64,000 nt of DNA from Microbacterium sp. VKM Ac-2870 (GCF_015350795.1 NZ_JADKSH010000001.1:62461-126460); one strand, 5' to 3'; numbered from the stretch's first letter, positions 1-8,797 are shown. The notes: generated by a model not told the origin, from the letters alone. Made by a program: numbers and translations.

Positions 1-1178
1 TGCTGACGATCCATGGTTCGAAAGGGCTCGAATGGGACGCGGTGGCGGTCGTGCGGCTCGTGGAGGACGAGCTTCCGACCCGCCCGAAAGATACGCGCGG
101 CTGGTTGGCCTTCGGGGTGCTGCCCTACGGTTTCCGAGGAGACGCTGCCTGGCTTCCGTCGTTCCGCTGGCGTGCGGAAGACTCACCCACTCAGCAGGAC
201 CTCTCCGCCGCCCTGGCCGACTTCGTCGAGGCCGGGCGTGCTCGCCAACTCGAAGAGGAGCGCCGCCTTGCCTATGTCGCCGTCACCCGCGCGCGCTCCC
301 ATTTGCTGCTGACGGGCTCGCTGTGGTCGGGCACGAAATCGGCTCGGCGTCCGAGCCCGTTCCTTCGCGAGATCGCCGACGCGCTCGAGGCTCCGCTCGA
401 GGTTCCCGACGATGCGGGCGAGAATCCCTTCGAAGGACGTCGTCGTCTGTTGCAGTGGCCGCTCGATCCGCTCGGTGCGCGGCGGCGGGTGGTCGAGTCT
501 GCAGCGGAAGCCGTGCGTGCCGCCGCGGCGTCGCCGCCTCCGGCGCCGACGCGCGAACTCGCCCTGCTCCTGGCCGAGCGCGAGGCGCGTGAGCGACCGC
601 CACGGCCCACGGCGCCGGTGCGGATCCCAGCCTCTCGCTTCAAGGACTTTCTCGGCGATGCCCCCGCCCTGGCGCGCGCCATGCCGGAGCGTCCGTATCG
701 CCAGTCCCGACTCGGCACGCGGTTCCACGCCTGGGTCGAGCAGCGCTCGGGGCTCGTCGGGGTCGGCGTCTCACCCGATGACGTGCTCTGGGACGACGAC
801 GAGGGCGATCAGGTCTCTGCCGGCGAACCCGATGCCGAGTTGGCGGCGCTGCAGGAGAAGTTCCTGGCGTCGGAGTGGGCGCAGCTGCAGCCGCTCGAGG
901 TCGAGACCGAGATCGACGTGACGATTGCCGACGCGCTCGGCGACGGGCGCGACCATGTGGTCATCTGCAAACTCGACGCGGTCTACCGTCGAGGCGAGCG
1001 TATCGAGATCGTCGACTGGAAGACCGGGCGCGCCCCGCGGACAGCGGCCGAGCGCGACGAGCGTATGGTTCAGCTTCGGCTGTATCGCACTGCGTACCAC
1101 GCACGCCACGGCGTGCCGCTGGACCAGATCGACGTGGTGCTCTTCTACGTCGACGAGGGTCTCATCCTGCGCGATTGA
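1..1178 (+). CDS. AdnB-like ATP-dependent DNA helicase/nuclease, 3' part only
   Basis: This is the C-terminal part of a UvrD/REP-family helicase fused to a RecB-like PD-(D/E)XK nuclease; the 5' end lies outside the window. Visible pieces in order: helicase motif V (GSKGLEW, first codons), motif VI (EERRLAYVAVTRAR, about 245-300), then a nuclease domain with GTRFHAWVE (about 715-740), CKLDAV and IVDWKTG (about 965-1025) and a QLRLYRTAY helix. Asp and Lys of the nuclease core are present. In Mycobacterium, AdnA and AdnB form a heterodimer that resects double-strand breaks; the following nudC and uvrD2 match the Mycobacterium order, in which AdnB is the last of the pair. The AdnB assignment rests on that order, the family on motifs. 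The stop is 13 bp from the convergent next gene. Confidence 0.85.
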   Translation, partial: LTIHGSKGLEWDAVAVVRLVEDELPTRPKDTRGWLAFGVLPYGFRGDAAWLPSFRWRAEDSPTQQDLSAALADFVEAGRARQLEEERRLAYVAVTRARSHLLLTGSLWSGTKSARRPSPFLREIADALEAPLEVPDDAGENPFEGRRRLLQWPLDPLGARRRVVESAAEAVRAAAASPPPAPTRELALLLAEREARERPPRPTAPVRIPASRFKDFLGDAPALARAMPERPYRQSRLGTRFHAWVEQRSGLVGVGVSPDDVLWDDDEGDQVSAGEPDAELAALQEKFLASEWAQLQPLEVETEIDVTIADALGDGRDHVVICKLDAVYRRGERIEIVDWKTGRAPRTAAERDERMVQLRLYRTAYHARHGVPLDQIDVVLFYVDEGLILRD

Positions 1179-1191
1179 TCGACGACGCCGA

Positions 1192-2520
1192 TCAGGCGGT
1201 GCCGGTCCAGCGCCGCAGAGCGTTTCGAGCGGCGGTGTCCCGATCGATGTCGTCGGCGCTCGAGGATGCCGAGGCCTCACGATCGTCCGCGGGCGCATTG
1301 CTTTCCTCGGCGGGTGACGGGGCGACGGGCACGTCGGAGGTGTGCACTGGCACGCGACCGGAGACCTGCGGCGCCGGGCCCGACGGCGACCAATCCGACA
1401 GCTCGATCGGGACCGTCTCGAGGTGTCCGGTCTGCCCATACGCGGTGTCGTTCTCGTCCGCGAGGAAAGCAGCCAGAGTCTCGGGATCGAAGCTGTCGGT
1501 CTGCATCGAGGTGTCGGCGACCTCTCCCGCACCGGCCGGTACGCGCTGCGTCGCGGCGAGTGCCTGGTCGAGGGTGACGTCGTCGCGCGCGCGCACCGGC
1601 TCGTCCCGCACGCTGGCATCCAGCGATTCGAGCAACGCGACCGCGTCGCCGACGACGGTCTGCTCGCCGGCCTCATGACCGTGTACGAGCCACTTGGCGA
1701 ACTCGAGTTCGGCGTGCAGGCGCGCGCGCTCGGCGAGCAGGGCGTCGGGGGCGCGGTGCGAGCGGCGGGCGTACTCGTCGAGCACATCGGCCTGGGCAGC
1801 CGGCGCCGACGCCGTCCACCGCACGTCGATCGCGGGATCGCCGACCCCGAGGCTTCCCCAGGACAGCAGACCGGTCACGACGGGAGCACCCTCCTCGTCG
1901 TCCTCGAACACGAAGGATGCCGGGTCGACCCCGCCGAGAACGACCGTCGTCTCGAAGCGCCAGAGCGGATCGGAGCCGAGCGAGGTGCTCCACCGACGGA
2001 GAAGGCCGAAGGGAAGCAATCCCGTGGCTTCCGCCCGGTCGAGGAGGCGTTCAGCCTCGTCACGCACCTGCGCAGCGGTGAGCATCGGCAGTCCGGCATC
2101 GCGGATGACGGTGACCGGCAGGTCGTGAACCGCGGCGATCGCTGCGGCGAGCGCGGTTGCTACTCCTCGCCCCGCCGGGACGTGCGCCGCGTCGACGCGG
2201 TAGCCGGGCAGCAGCGTCTGCACGAGGGTGGCGCGCCCATCGACGGTCGTCTGTCCGAGCACGTCCGGGGCGCCGAAGGGAAGCACACCGCGAACGCCGG
2301 CGGTGAGCGAGGTGAGCGCGCGTGCTTCGGCGAGAAGGTCGGCCTCGGCCTGGTCGTTCACGGGCACGCGCACAACCACGCGGCGAGCGTCGTCGAGAGT
2401 CGCGATCGCGCTGTCGTAGCGACCGGAGACACCCTCGGTCAGCGGGGCCACACCGACCACCGCGACGCGGGGCAGGGCCGACGTGACCGACGCGGCTAGA
2501 GTGAGTGGTGAGCGTGCCAT
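1192..2520 (-). CDS. APH/phosphotransferase-fold protein, probable pseudokinase
   Basis: A 442-residue protein with the outline of the aminoglycoside/macrolide phosphotransferase fold: glycine-poor N-lobe, then at 193-204 a stretch aligning with the usual HGDxHxxN catalytic loop, followed by LLSWGSLGVGDPAID (218-232) aligning with the IDWExxxxGDPxxD segment. Catalytic Asp (here Gly), Asn (here Ser) and the metal-binding Asp of IDWE (here Ser) are all missing, and the beta-3 Lys appears to be Arg51. I therefore infer it does not phosphorylate. The last 130 residues are acidic and low complexity. I chose ATG 2520 because a TACCCT box lies 6 nt upstream (leaderless start) and the protein then begins MARSPLTLAAS; an upstream in-frame start at 2607 would run into the nudC promoter region. 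Diverges from nudC. Confidence 0.75.
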   Translation of the reverse strand: MARSPLTLAASVTSALPRVAVVGVAPLTEGVSGRYDSAIATLDDARRVVVRVPVNDQAEADLLAEARALTSLTAGVRGVLPFGAPDVLGQTTVDGRATLVQTLLPGYRVDAAHVPAGRGVATALAAAIAAVHDLPVTVIRDAGLPMLTAAQVRDEAERLLDRAEATGLLPFGLLRRWSTSLGSDPLWRFETTVVLGGVDPASFVFEDDEEGAPVVTGLLSWGSLGVGDPAIDVRWTASAPAAQADVLDEYARRSHRAPDALLAERARLHAELEFAKWLVHGHEAGEQTVVGDAVALLESLDASVRDEPVRARDDVTLDQALAATQRVPAGAGEVADTSMQTDSFDPETLAAFLADENDTAYGQTGHLETVPIELSDWSPSGPAPQVSGRVPVHTSDVPVAPSPAEESNAPADDREASASSSADDIDRDTAARNALRRWTGTA

Positions 2521-2526
2521 GCCCCC

Positions 2527-2532
2527 AGGGTA
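2527..2532 (-). promoter_or_regulatory. -10 box of the pseudokinase gene (leaderless)
   Basis: TACCCT, 6 nt before ATG 2520. It fits the TANNNT consensus and the spacing expected when transcription begins at the start codon; no ribosome binding site precedes this ATG. Confidence 0.6.
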
Positions 2533-2585
2533 GGTGTGCCGCGCCCCGTCCCCGTGTGCGCCACGCCCGTCGAGGAAGGTCCCGC

Positions 2586-3530
2586 ATGTCGTCATCGGCT
2601 GAGTCACCCATTGCGGTTCGTCCGCCCGCGCTTGCGCGCGGCGGCATCGATCGTGCTGCCGAGGAGCGCACCGACACCGGTCTCATCGAGCGGTTGCGTG
2701 CCGATGCCGGTGCACGGGTGGTCGCCGTGCACGGCGACCGCGTGCCGGTGGACGCCTCCGGGGCGCTGCGCACCGTCGCCGTCGGCGAAGTGCGCGAAGA
2801 CAGCGCGTGGGCTTTCCTGGGGCGCGACGCGACCGGTGCCGCAATGCTGCTCGCGGCGACCGCATCCAACGCGGCATCCCCCGTTCGCGAACCCGCCGCG
2901 TTCGAGAGTGACGCCGGATGGGCGTCTCTGCGGGCGGTGGGGGGAACGCTGTCGGCGACCGACGCGGGTGTGGTCGTCGAAGCGGTCGCGCTCGGGCGCT
3001 GGCTTGTCGACGCCCCGTTCTGCTCGCACTGTGGCGCCCGTACGGTGGAGCGGTCGGCCGGATGGGCACGTCACTGCCCCGTGTGCGGGCGGGAGCACTT
3101 CCCGCGCACCGACCCGGCCGTCATCGTCGGGGTGATCTCGCCCGATGGGTCGCGGCTGCTGCTCGGCAAGAACGCCGTCTGGGCGGAGCGAAACGTCTAC
3201 TCGACCTTCGCCGGATTCGTCGAGGCGGGGGAGTCGCTGGAGTCCGCGATCATCCGCGAGGTGCACGAGGAAGCGGGAGTCGAGGTCGGGTCTCTCGACT
3301 ACCGCGGTTCGCAGTCGTGGCCTTACCCGCGCTCGCTCATGCTGGGCTTCCACGCCGTCGCTGCCGATCCCGACGTCGCCCGCGCTGACGGCGAGGAGAT
3401 CGTCGACGTGCGATGGTTCACCCGCGACGAGGTTCTTGCGGCGCTCCGCGGGGAGGGCGATGTCGTGTTGCCGGGCACGTCATCCATCGCGCACCGCCTC
3501 ATCGCCGACTGGGCCGGGGCGCCGGAGTGA
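2586..3530 (+). CDS. nudC: NAD(+)/NADH diphosphatase NudC
   Basis: Hydrolyses NAD(H) to NMN(H) and AMP and, in characterised homologues, removes NAD caps from RNA 5' ends. 314 residues. A zinc ribbon is formed by Cys146, Cys149, Cys164 and Cys167. The Nudix box starts at G210 and contains REVHEEAGV, followed by SQSWPYPRS (242-250), the motif that marks the NADH-pyrophosphatase subfamily. ATG 2586 is preceded by GAGGAAGG, a good Shine-Dalgarno; the longer in-frame ORF would overlap the divergent promoter. Its stop overlaps the GTG of the downstream uvrD2-like gene (GTGA), so the two are probably translationally coupled, as in the mycobacterial nudC-uvrD2 order. Confidence 0.93.
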   Translation: MSSSAESPIAVRPPALARGGIDRAAEERTDTGLIERLRADAGARVVAVHGDRVPVDASGALRTVAVGEVREDSAWAFLGRDATGAAMLLAATASNAASPVREPAAFESDAGWASLRAVGGTLSATDAGVVVEAVALGRWLVDAPFCSHCGARTVERSAGWARHCPVCGREHFPRTDPAVIVGVISPDGSRLLLGKNAVWAERNVYSTFAGFVEAGESLESAIIREVHEEAGVEVGSLDYRGSQSWPYPRSLMLGFHAVAADPDVARADGEEIVDVRWFTRDEVLAALRGEGDVVLPGTSSIAHRLIADWAGAPE

Positions 3531-5242
3531 GCTCATCGCCTCTGGCCGACCTCGACGAACAGCAGCGGGAGGCGGCCTCGTCGCTGCGCGGTCCGCTGTG
3601 CGTGCTGGCTGGGGCAGGCACGGGCAAGACGCGGGTGATCACGCACCGCATCGCGCACGGTGTCGATACCGGTGCGTACTCGCCGTCGCGGGTGATGGCG
3701 GTGACGTTCACCGCCAAGGCCGCTGGCGAAATGCGCGGGCGCCTGCGTGCTCTCGGCGTGCAGGGCGTCGCCGCACGTACTTTCCACGCCACGGCGCTCG
3801 CGCAGCTCAACTTCTTCTGGCCGCAGCTGGCGCGCGACACCGCCCCCTCGATCATCGACAACAAGGTCCGGGTCCTCGGCCAGGCAGCAGACAGCCTCAG
3901 TTTGCGGCTGGACGGGACGACGCTGCGTGACGTCGCCAGTCGCATCGAGTGGCGCAAGGTCGCGATGCGCACGATAGATCAGGATGCCGCCGCCCACCCC
4001 GACGGACTGGGGCCGAAGCTCAGTGCGGACAGGCTGGCCGAGCTGCAGCGCCGCTACGAGAAGCTGAAGGACGAGCGCCGCCAACTCGACTTCGAGGACG
4101 TCCTGCTCGCATGCGCCGGCATGCTGGAGTCGGAGCCGCGGGTCGCGGCGGCGGTGCACGAGCAGTACCGCCACCTCACGGTCGACGAGTTCCAAGACGT
4201 GTCGCCTGTGCAGTACCGGCTGTTGGAGCTCTGGCTCGGCGATCGCCGAGATGTCTGCGTCGTCGGAGATGCGAGCCAGACCATCTATTCGTTTGCCGGC
4301 GCCGATCCTCGCTACCTCCTCGAATTCGTCGATCGTTACGAGGACGCGCGGCTGGTCCGGCTGGAGCGGAACTACCGGTCCGACCCGTCGGTGCTCGCGG
4401 TCGCGAATGCCCTCATGCGCGGGCGTCCGGGTGCGCTCGCCCTCCGCTCCGATCGCACGGCGGGACCGACGCCGACACTCACCGGCTACCCCGACGACGC
4501 CGCCGAGGCGGACGGGGTGGCGTCCGCGATCGCGGGTCAGATCGCCGCCGGCGTCGAGCCCCACGACATCGCCGTGCTCTACCGCGCGAACGCGCAGTCC
4601 GCGTCGCTGTTGGCTGCGCTGGCATCGCGCGGCATCCCCGCCACCGTCCTCGGCGGCAAGCGCTTCTTCGACCTGCCCGAAGTGCGCCAGGCCGTGCTGG
4701 CCCTGCGCGGCGCGTCGGTGGCGCCCCTGGAGACGACGTTTCTGGCCGCAGTGCGCGATGTGCTCCGTTCGCTCGGCCTCACCGAAGATCCGCCCCCGGC
4801 CGGAGGCGCGCTGCGTGACGCCTGGGAGGCGCGGGCAGCGGTGCTGCGCCTGGCGGAGCAGGCTGAGGAAGGAACGACGCTGCGTGCATTCACCGATGAG
4901 CTCATGGCGCGCGGTCGTGACCAGCACGAGCCGACGATGCGCACGGTGACGCTGGCCACGCTGCATGCGGCCAAGGGGCTCGAGTGGAATCACGTGCACC
5001 TGGTGGGCCTGTCGGAGGGGTTGCTGCCCATCTCCTACGCCACGGGGTTCGAGGAGATCGATGAGGAGCGCCGCCTGGCCTACGTCGGCATCACGCGCGC
5101 CGCGCACTCGCTCTCGTTGAGCTGGTCTGAGCGCTCCGGAACGCGTCAGCGACAGCCGTCACGGTTCCTCCAGGAGATCGGCACAGGCACGCTGCGTGCG
5201 GGCGATGCGCGTGCCACGTCCGCCGGACGTGCGCGGCGCTGA
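3527..5242 (+). CDS. uvrD2: UvrD2-like superfamily 1 DNA helicase
   Basis: A 3'-5' SF1A helicase of 571 residues. Motif I GAGTGKT near 29-35, motif II DEFQD at 220-224, motif III GDASQTIYSF, motif IV ERNYRS, motif V TLHAAKGLEW, motif VI EERRLAYVGITRA at 513-525. GTG 3527 overlaps the nudC stop by 4 nt. It ends about 45 residues after motif VI, so the HRDC domain and Cys-rich tail that bring mycobacterial UvrD2 to about 700 residues are absent. Its last 150 bp are also read on the opposite strand by the next gene. The UvrD2 name relies on its place after nudC; the helicase family is certain. Confidence 0.88.
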   Translation: MSSSPLADLDEQQREAASSLRGPLCVLAGAGTGKTRVITHRIAHGVDTGAYSPSRVMAVTFTAKAAGEMRGRLRALGVQGVAARTFHATALAQLNFFWPQLARDTAPSIIDNKVRVLGQAADSLSLRLDGTTLRDVASRIEWRKVAMRTIDQDAAAHPDGLGPKLSADRLAELQRRYEKLKDERRQLDFEDVLLACAGMLESEPRVAAAVHEQYRHLTVDEFQDVSPVQYRLLELWLGDRRDVCVVGDASQTIYSFAGADPRYLLEFVDRYEDARLVRLERNYRSDPSVLAVANALMRGRPGALALRSDRTAGPTPTLTGYPDDAAEADGVASAIAGQIAAGVEPHDIAVLYRANAQSASLLAALASRGIPATVLGGKRFFDLPEVRQAVLALRGASVAPLETTFLAAVRDVLRSLGLTEDPPPAGGALRDAWEARAAVLRLAEQAEEGTTLRAFTDELMARGRDQHEPTMRTVTLATLHAAKGLEWNHVHLVGLSEGLLPISYATGFEEIDEERRLAYVGITRAAHSLSLSWSERSGTRQRQPSRFLQEIGTGTLRAGDARATSAGRARR

Positions 5243-5987
5243 GTCCCACCGACAGGCTCGAGCGTGCCTCGGGATGTTCGGCACCGTCGCCCGGATCGAG
5301 CATCCCCTCGGCGTGCACGCGCAGAAGTCGTGCGGTCAGAAGCGCCGCCTCCACGAGCAGCGCCGGGTCGGTGCGGACGGGGTCACGGCCGAGTAACTGA
5401 GCGGCCACGAGCGGCCACTCGGGATCGTCCGCCGTGCGCTGCGCATGCAGACAGGCGGCGCAGGCGGTGACACCGGGGATGATGACCGGCCCGACCTGCA
5501 CGCGATCGCCGGCGAGCTCCACGGGAAGATGCGTGACATCCGCTGCCATGAGCCGCGCCGCGCGTCGTGGATCGAGCATGCGATGCGCGACGACGATCAG
5601 GGCGATGCCGCGTTGCGGCGCGTCGGACGCCCATCGCGTCAGCCCGACGCGGGTAAGCCCCGCCGCGTCCCACCCCGCCGTCAGCGCGTCGAGTTCGGCG
5701 TGGGTGAGCCCGTCGGGGATTTCCACCTGCACAGGGATCGGTGCTGGCGTCTCCGGCGCCAGCGCGCCCTCGATTCGCGCCGCGAACTGCGTGGCCTCCG
5801 CATCGGTGGCACCGAAGCTGCGCGCCAGGGGGATCAACATCGCGTCGGGGATGCCGTCGCCGAGCGCATCGATCAGACGCTCTTGCCACGGATGGATGCC
5901 GTCGACTCGCACCGGCGCGTCGGTGCCCAGTTGGAGATTCGACGGCGTCCGCCACAGCGGAGGGTGCGAAGGCGCGAGTCGGAGCAT
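5091..5987 (-). CDS. TOMM cyclodehydratase-like (leader-binding/E1-like) protein
   Basis: 298 residues related to the Rv3196 group and to the bacteriocin-biosynthesis cyclodehydratase domain seen in TOMM proteins. The signature is GVTACAACLHAQRTADDPEWP mid-protein and a terminal PHAACLCRS; the two cysteine pairs are probably zinc ligands, as in E1-like adenylating folds. No YcaO protein, flavin dehydrogenase or precursor peptide lies in the window, so a TOMM pathway here is not shown. The coding sequence runs 152 bp antisense into the uvrD2 3' end, and the CLC motif (5181-5189) lies inside that overlap, which argues the overlap is real. ATG 5987 chosen; GTG 6005 is an in-frame alternative and neither has a clear ribosome site. 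Confidence 0.65.
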   Translation of the reverse strand: MLRLAPSHPPLWRTPSNLQLGTDAPVRVDGIHPWQERLIDALGDGIPDAMLIPLARSFGATDAEATQFAARIEGALAPETPAPIPVQVEIPDGLTHAELDALTAGWDAAGLTRVGLTRWASDAPQRGIALIVVAHRMLDPRRAARLMAADVTHLPVELAGDRVQVGPVIIPGVTACAACLHAQRTADDPEWPLVAAQLLGRDPVRTDPALLVEAALLTARLLRVHAEGMLDPGDGAEHPEARSSLSVGLSAAHVRRTWHAHRPHAACLCRSPGGTVTAVADAFRSAQTSSTRASARRA

Positions 5988-6028
5988 GCCCCGATTGTGG
6001 GGCACCCGCTTAGCCGACGACGCGACTG

Positions 6029-6072
6029 TCCACAGGTGCGGGTCGGCTCACGGTGCGGCTCGCACCTGTGGA
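6029..6072 (-). terminator. hairpin downstream of the metalloprotease gene
   Basis: A perfect 12-bp inverted repeat (TCCACAGGTGCG and its complement) around a 20-nt loop, 16 nt past the stop at 6088. No U-run follows, as is common for high-GC actinobacterial terminators. Confidence 0.6.
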
Positions 6073-6087
6073 GGAAGCGGCGCCTGG

Positions 6088-7485
6088 TCAGACGGGGCGG
6101 GGGTCCTCCGGGCCGTCGTCGCCGGCTCCGGCGTCATCCGACGCCCGCTCTTCGGCGGCCTGCGCGAGCAGGGCGTCGATGGCGTCGTCGAGCGCGTCGC
6201 GTTCAGGCTCCTCGCCGCGCGCACGAGCCTGCAGCCGGGCGATGAGTGCCTGCGGATCGTCGATGTCCTCCGCGGTCGGCATGAGGTCGGGGTAGTCCCA
6301 CAGGCCGTCGCGGGCTTCGATACCCACGGCATCCGTCACGGCACGCCACATCGCCGCGGCCTCGCGAAGGCGCCGCGGGCGCAGCTCCAGGCCGACCAGC
6401 GAGGCCATCGCCTGCTCCGCCGGACCGCCGACCGCACGCCGCCGACGCACCGCCTCGGCGATCTTCGGACCCTCGGGCAGTCGTCCGGTGGCGTCGCTGG
6501 TGACGACGTCCACCCAGCCCTCGATCGTCGCCAGAAGGTTCTCGAGACGGGCCAGCGCAGCATCCTGCGCCGGTGTGCGCTGCGGGAGGAGCGCGCCGGA
6601 CTCGATCGCGGAACGCAGTTCGTCGGGGGAGGAAGGGTCGAACCGGGAGGCGAGGTCTTCCAGCGCACCGGTGTCGACGTGAATGCCGCGGGCGAACTCG
6701 GTCACCTGCGAGATGACGTGCAGCCGCAGCCAGCGGGCGTGGCGGAACAGGCGCGCGTGGGCGAGCTCCCGCGTGCCGAGATACAGCGCGAGCTGATCGT
6801 CGGTGACGTCGAGGTCGCGGGCGAAATCGGCGAAGTTCTGGGGCAGGATTGCGGCCACACCGTCAGGCATCACGGGGATGCCGACGTCGCCGCCGGAGAG
6901 CACCTCCTGCGAGAGCCGACCGATCACCCCACCGAGCTGGGCGGCGAACAGCGAACCGCCCACGCGGCGCATGAAGGTTCCGGCGCCCGCGATGAGCTGC
7001 TTCATCTCCTCCGGCGTCTGTTCGTCGATCGCGGAGGTCAGCGCGCCGGCGATGGAGTCGGCGACCGGCTCGGCCAGGTCCTGCCACACGGGCAGCGTGA
7101 CCTCCACCCACTGCCCACGCGTCATCGCCTGCGGCGGCGCGGCGAGGTCGGAGATCGTTGTGGCTTCACCCAGCCACAGCGTGGCGAGCGCGAACGCCTG
7201 ATCGAAGTCCTGCTTGTCACCGGAGGTGATGCCCAGGCCGTCCCTGTTGGCCAGGTGCAGCGCCTGCGTCTTGGCCGCGCTCCAGTCGATGCCGTCGTCG
7301 CTGCCGGTGGCGAAAGCGTGCTGCAGCTGCGCCATCATCTGCTGCAGCATCGCCGGGTCGACGCCCATGCGAGAGAGACCCTCGAGCTGTGCGGGGTCGA
7401 GGCCCGCGCCGCCGCCGAGCAGGTTGCGCAGCATCTCCTGGAAGTCGTCGTCGTCGGGGCGGTCCGGGTTATCGTCGTCAGCCAT
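6088..7485 (-). CDS. DUF2342 zinc-dependent metalloprotease-like protein (Rv3195 family)
   Basis: 465 residues, member of the actinobacterial DUF2342/putative hydrolase family that sits beside the PDZ/Lon protease and UvrD2 in Mycobacterium. The N-terminus is acidic (DDDNPDRPDDDD) followed by glycine/methionine-rich helices; the conserved core contains LGTRELAHARLFRHARW, the ExxH-type segment used to call these proteins zinc metalloproteases, and the C-terminus ends in an acidic helix. No classical HExxH is present, so activity is a family-level inference. No signal peptide or TM segment. ATG 7485 has GAAAGG upstream. It diverges from the PDZ/Lon gene across 135 bp. Confidence 0.8.
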   Translation of the reverse strand: MADDDNPDRPDDDDFQEMLRNLLGGGAGLDPAQLEGLSRMGVDPAMLQQMMAQLQHAFATGSDDGIDWSAAKTQALHLANRDGLGITSGDKQDFDQAFALATLWLGEATTISDLAAPPQAMTRGQWVEVTLPVWQDLAEPVADSIAGALTSAIDEQTPEEMKQLIAGAGTFMRRVGGSLFAAQLGGVIGRLSQEVLSGGDVGIPVMPDGVAAILPQNFADFARDLDVTDDQLALYLGTRELAHARLFRHARWLRLHVISQVTEFARGIHVDTGALEDLASRFDPSSPDELRSAIESGALLPQRTPAQDAALARLENLLATIEGWVDVVTSDATGRLPEGPKIAEAVRRRRAVGGPAEQAMASLVGLELRPRRLREAAAMWRAVTDAVGIEARDGLWDYPDLMPTAEDIDDPQALIARLQARARGEEPERDALDDAIDALLAQAAEERASDDAGAGDDGPEDPRPV

Positions 7486-7620
7486 TTCAGGCGCCTTTCA
7501 GCAGGCGGTTCACGTTGCGTTCTACGCTAATGGCTGGACTTCCCCGCACGGCCGCCTCGGCCCGCCATGGAGGATGTCGCGTGTACGCCGATCGCGAACG
7601 ATCGGCCGGGAAGGTCTGCT

Positions 7621-8739
7621 GTGGCACTGTTCGACGAGGGCACGACGATCGTGCCCGCGCGCCGCCGCCCGTTGTCTCGTTCGCTGCGTGTCGGCGTGTG
7701 GGCGCTCGCCGTGGCGCTCGTGGCTCTGCTCGCGCTGACGCTCATCCCCACCAACTACGTGATCCAGCGCCCGGGGCCGGTGTTCAACACGCTCGGCACC
7801 ACGGAGGACTCCAAGGGAGCAGAGGTGCCGCTGATCACTGTCGCAGGCGCACCCACCTACCCCACCTCCGGCGCGCTCGACCTGCTCACCGTGCAGGTCG
7901 TCGGCAATCGCGAGCGCACACCGTCGTGGTTCGAGCTCGCCCTGGCCTGGCTCGATCCGTCCAAGGCGGTGCTGCCGATCGACGAGGTCTTCCCCGAGGG
8001 GCAGACGACCGACCAGCGCAACCAGGAGAGCGCCGTCATGATGGTCGACTCGCAGAAGGAGGCGACGGCCGCCGCCCTCACCGAGCTGGGCTATGACGTG
8101 AAGCCGATGGTGCGCGTCTACGCGCTGACCGACGATTCGGCGGCGCAGGGGATCCTGCAAAAAGACGACATCATTCGTGCGGCCAACGGCCAGCCGATCA
8201 CCGAGACCGACCAGTTGCGCAGCATCATCAACGCCGGCGCCGGTGCCCCGGTGAAGCTCACGATCGAGCGCGCGGGTGCGAGCCTCAACGTCGACGTCAC
8301 CCCGAAGCAGGCGACGGTGAACGGCACCACGAGCTGGGTCGTCGGAATCTCGTCGATGCACGACTACGACTTCCCGATCGACGTGACGATCCAGCTCAAC
8401 AACGTGGGCGGTCCGAGCGCCGGCATGATGTTCGCGCTCGGCATCATCGACACGCTCACCGACGGCACGCTCAACGGCGGCGAGAACGTCGCCGGCACCG
8501 GCACCATCGATTCGACGGGCACCGTCGGCCCGATCGGCGGCATCCGACAGAAGATGTACGGCGCCGTCGGAGCCGGAGCGACCTATTTCCTCGCCCCGAA
8601 GGACAACTGCGACGAGGTCGTCGGGCACGTGCCCGACGGGCTGAGGGTGTTCTCGGTCGCAACCCTGAAGGACTCGCTCACCGCGCTGTCGACGATCCGC
8701 GACAAGGGCGACCTCGACGCGTTGCCGACCTGCCGCTGA
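7621..8739 (+). CDS. membrane-anchored PDZ/Lon-type serine protease (Rv3194c family)
   Basis: 372 residues. One N-terminal TM helix (about 22-43), an extracytoplasmic region, a PDZ domain (about 130-225) with SAAQGILQKDDIIRAANGQ, and a Lon-type proteolytic domain with Ser266 in GGPSAG and Lys311 in GGIRQK. The Ser-Lys spacing of 45 matches the Lon catalytic dyad, so it should be active outside the membrane. I chose GTG 7621 because GGGAAGG lies just upstream; ATG 7567 is in frame but lacks a ribosome site. Substrates are unknown. The neighbouring metalloprotease and UPF0182 gene are conserved partners. Confidence 0.85.
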   Translation: MALFDEGTTIVPARRRPLSRSLRVGVWALAVALVALLALTLIPTNYVIQRPGPVFNTLGTTEDSKGAEVPLITVAGAPTYPTSGALDLLTVQVVGNRERTPSWFELALAWLDPSKAVLPIDEVFPEGQTTDQRNQESAVMMVDSQKEATAAALTELGYDVKPMVRVYALTDDSAAQGILQKDDIIRAANGQPITETDQLRSIINAGAGAPVKLTIERAGASLNVDVTPKQATVNGTTSWVVGISSMHDYDFPIDVTIQLNNVGGPSAGMMFALGIIDTLTDGTLNGGENVAGTGTIDSTGTVGPIGGIRQKMYGAVGAGATYFLAPKDNCDEVVGHVPDGLRVFSVATLKDSLTALSTIRDKGDLDALPTCR

Positions 8740-8791
8740 GGCTCTCGGCATCCTGGGAGGTTCCTCAGCATCCCTGAAGAACAGCCCCGCT

Positions 8792-8797
8792 TAGGAT
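8792..8797 (+). promoter_or_regulatory. -10 box of the UPF0182 gene (leaderless)
   Basis: TAGGAT ends 6 nt before GTG 8804, so the mRNA probably starts at the start codon. Confidence 0.6.
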
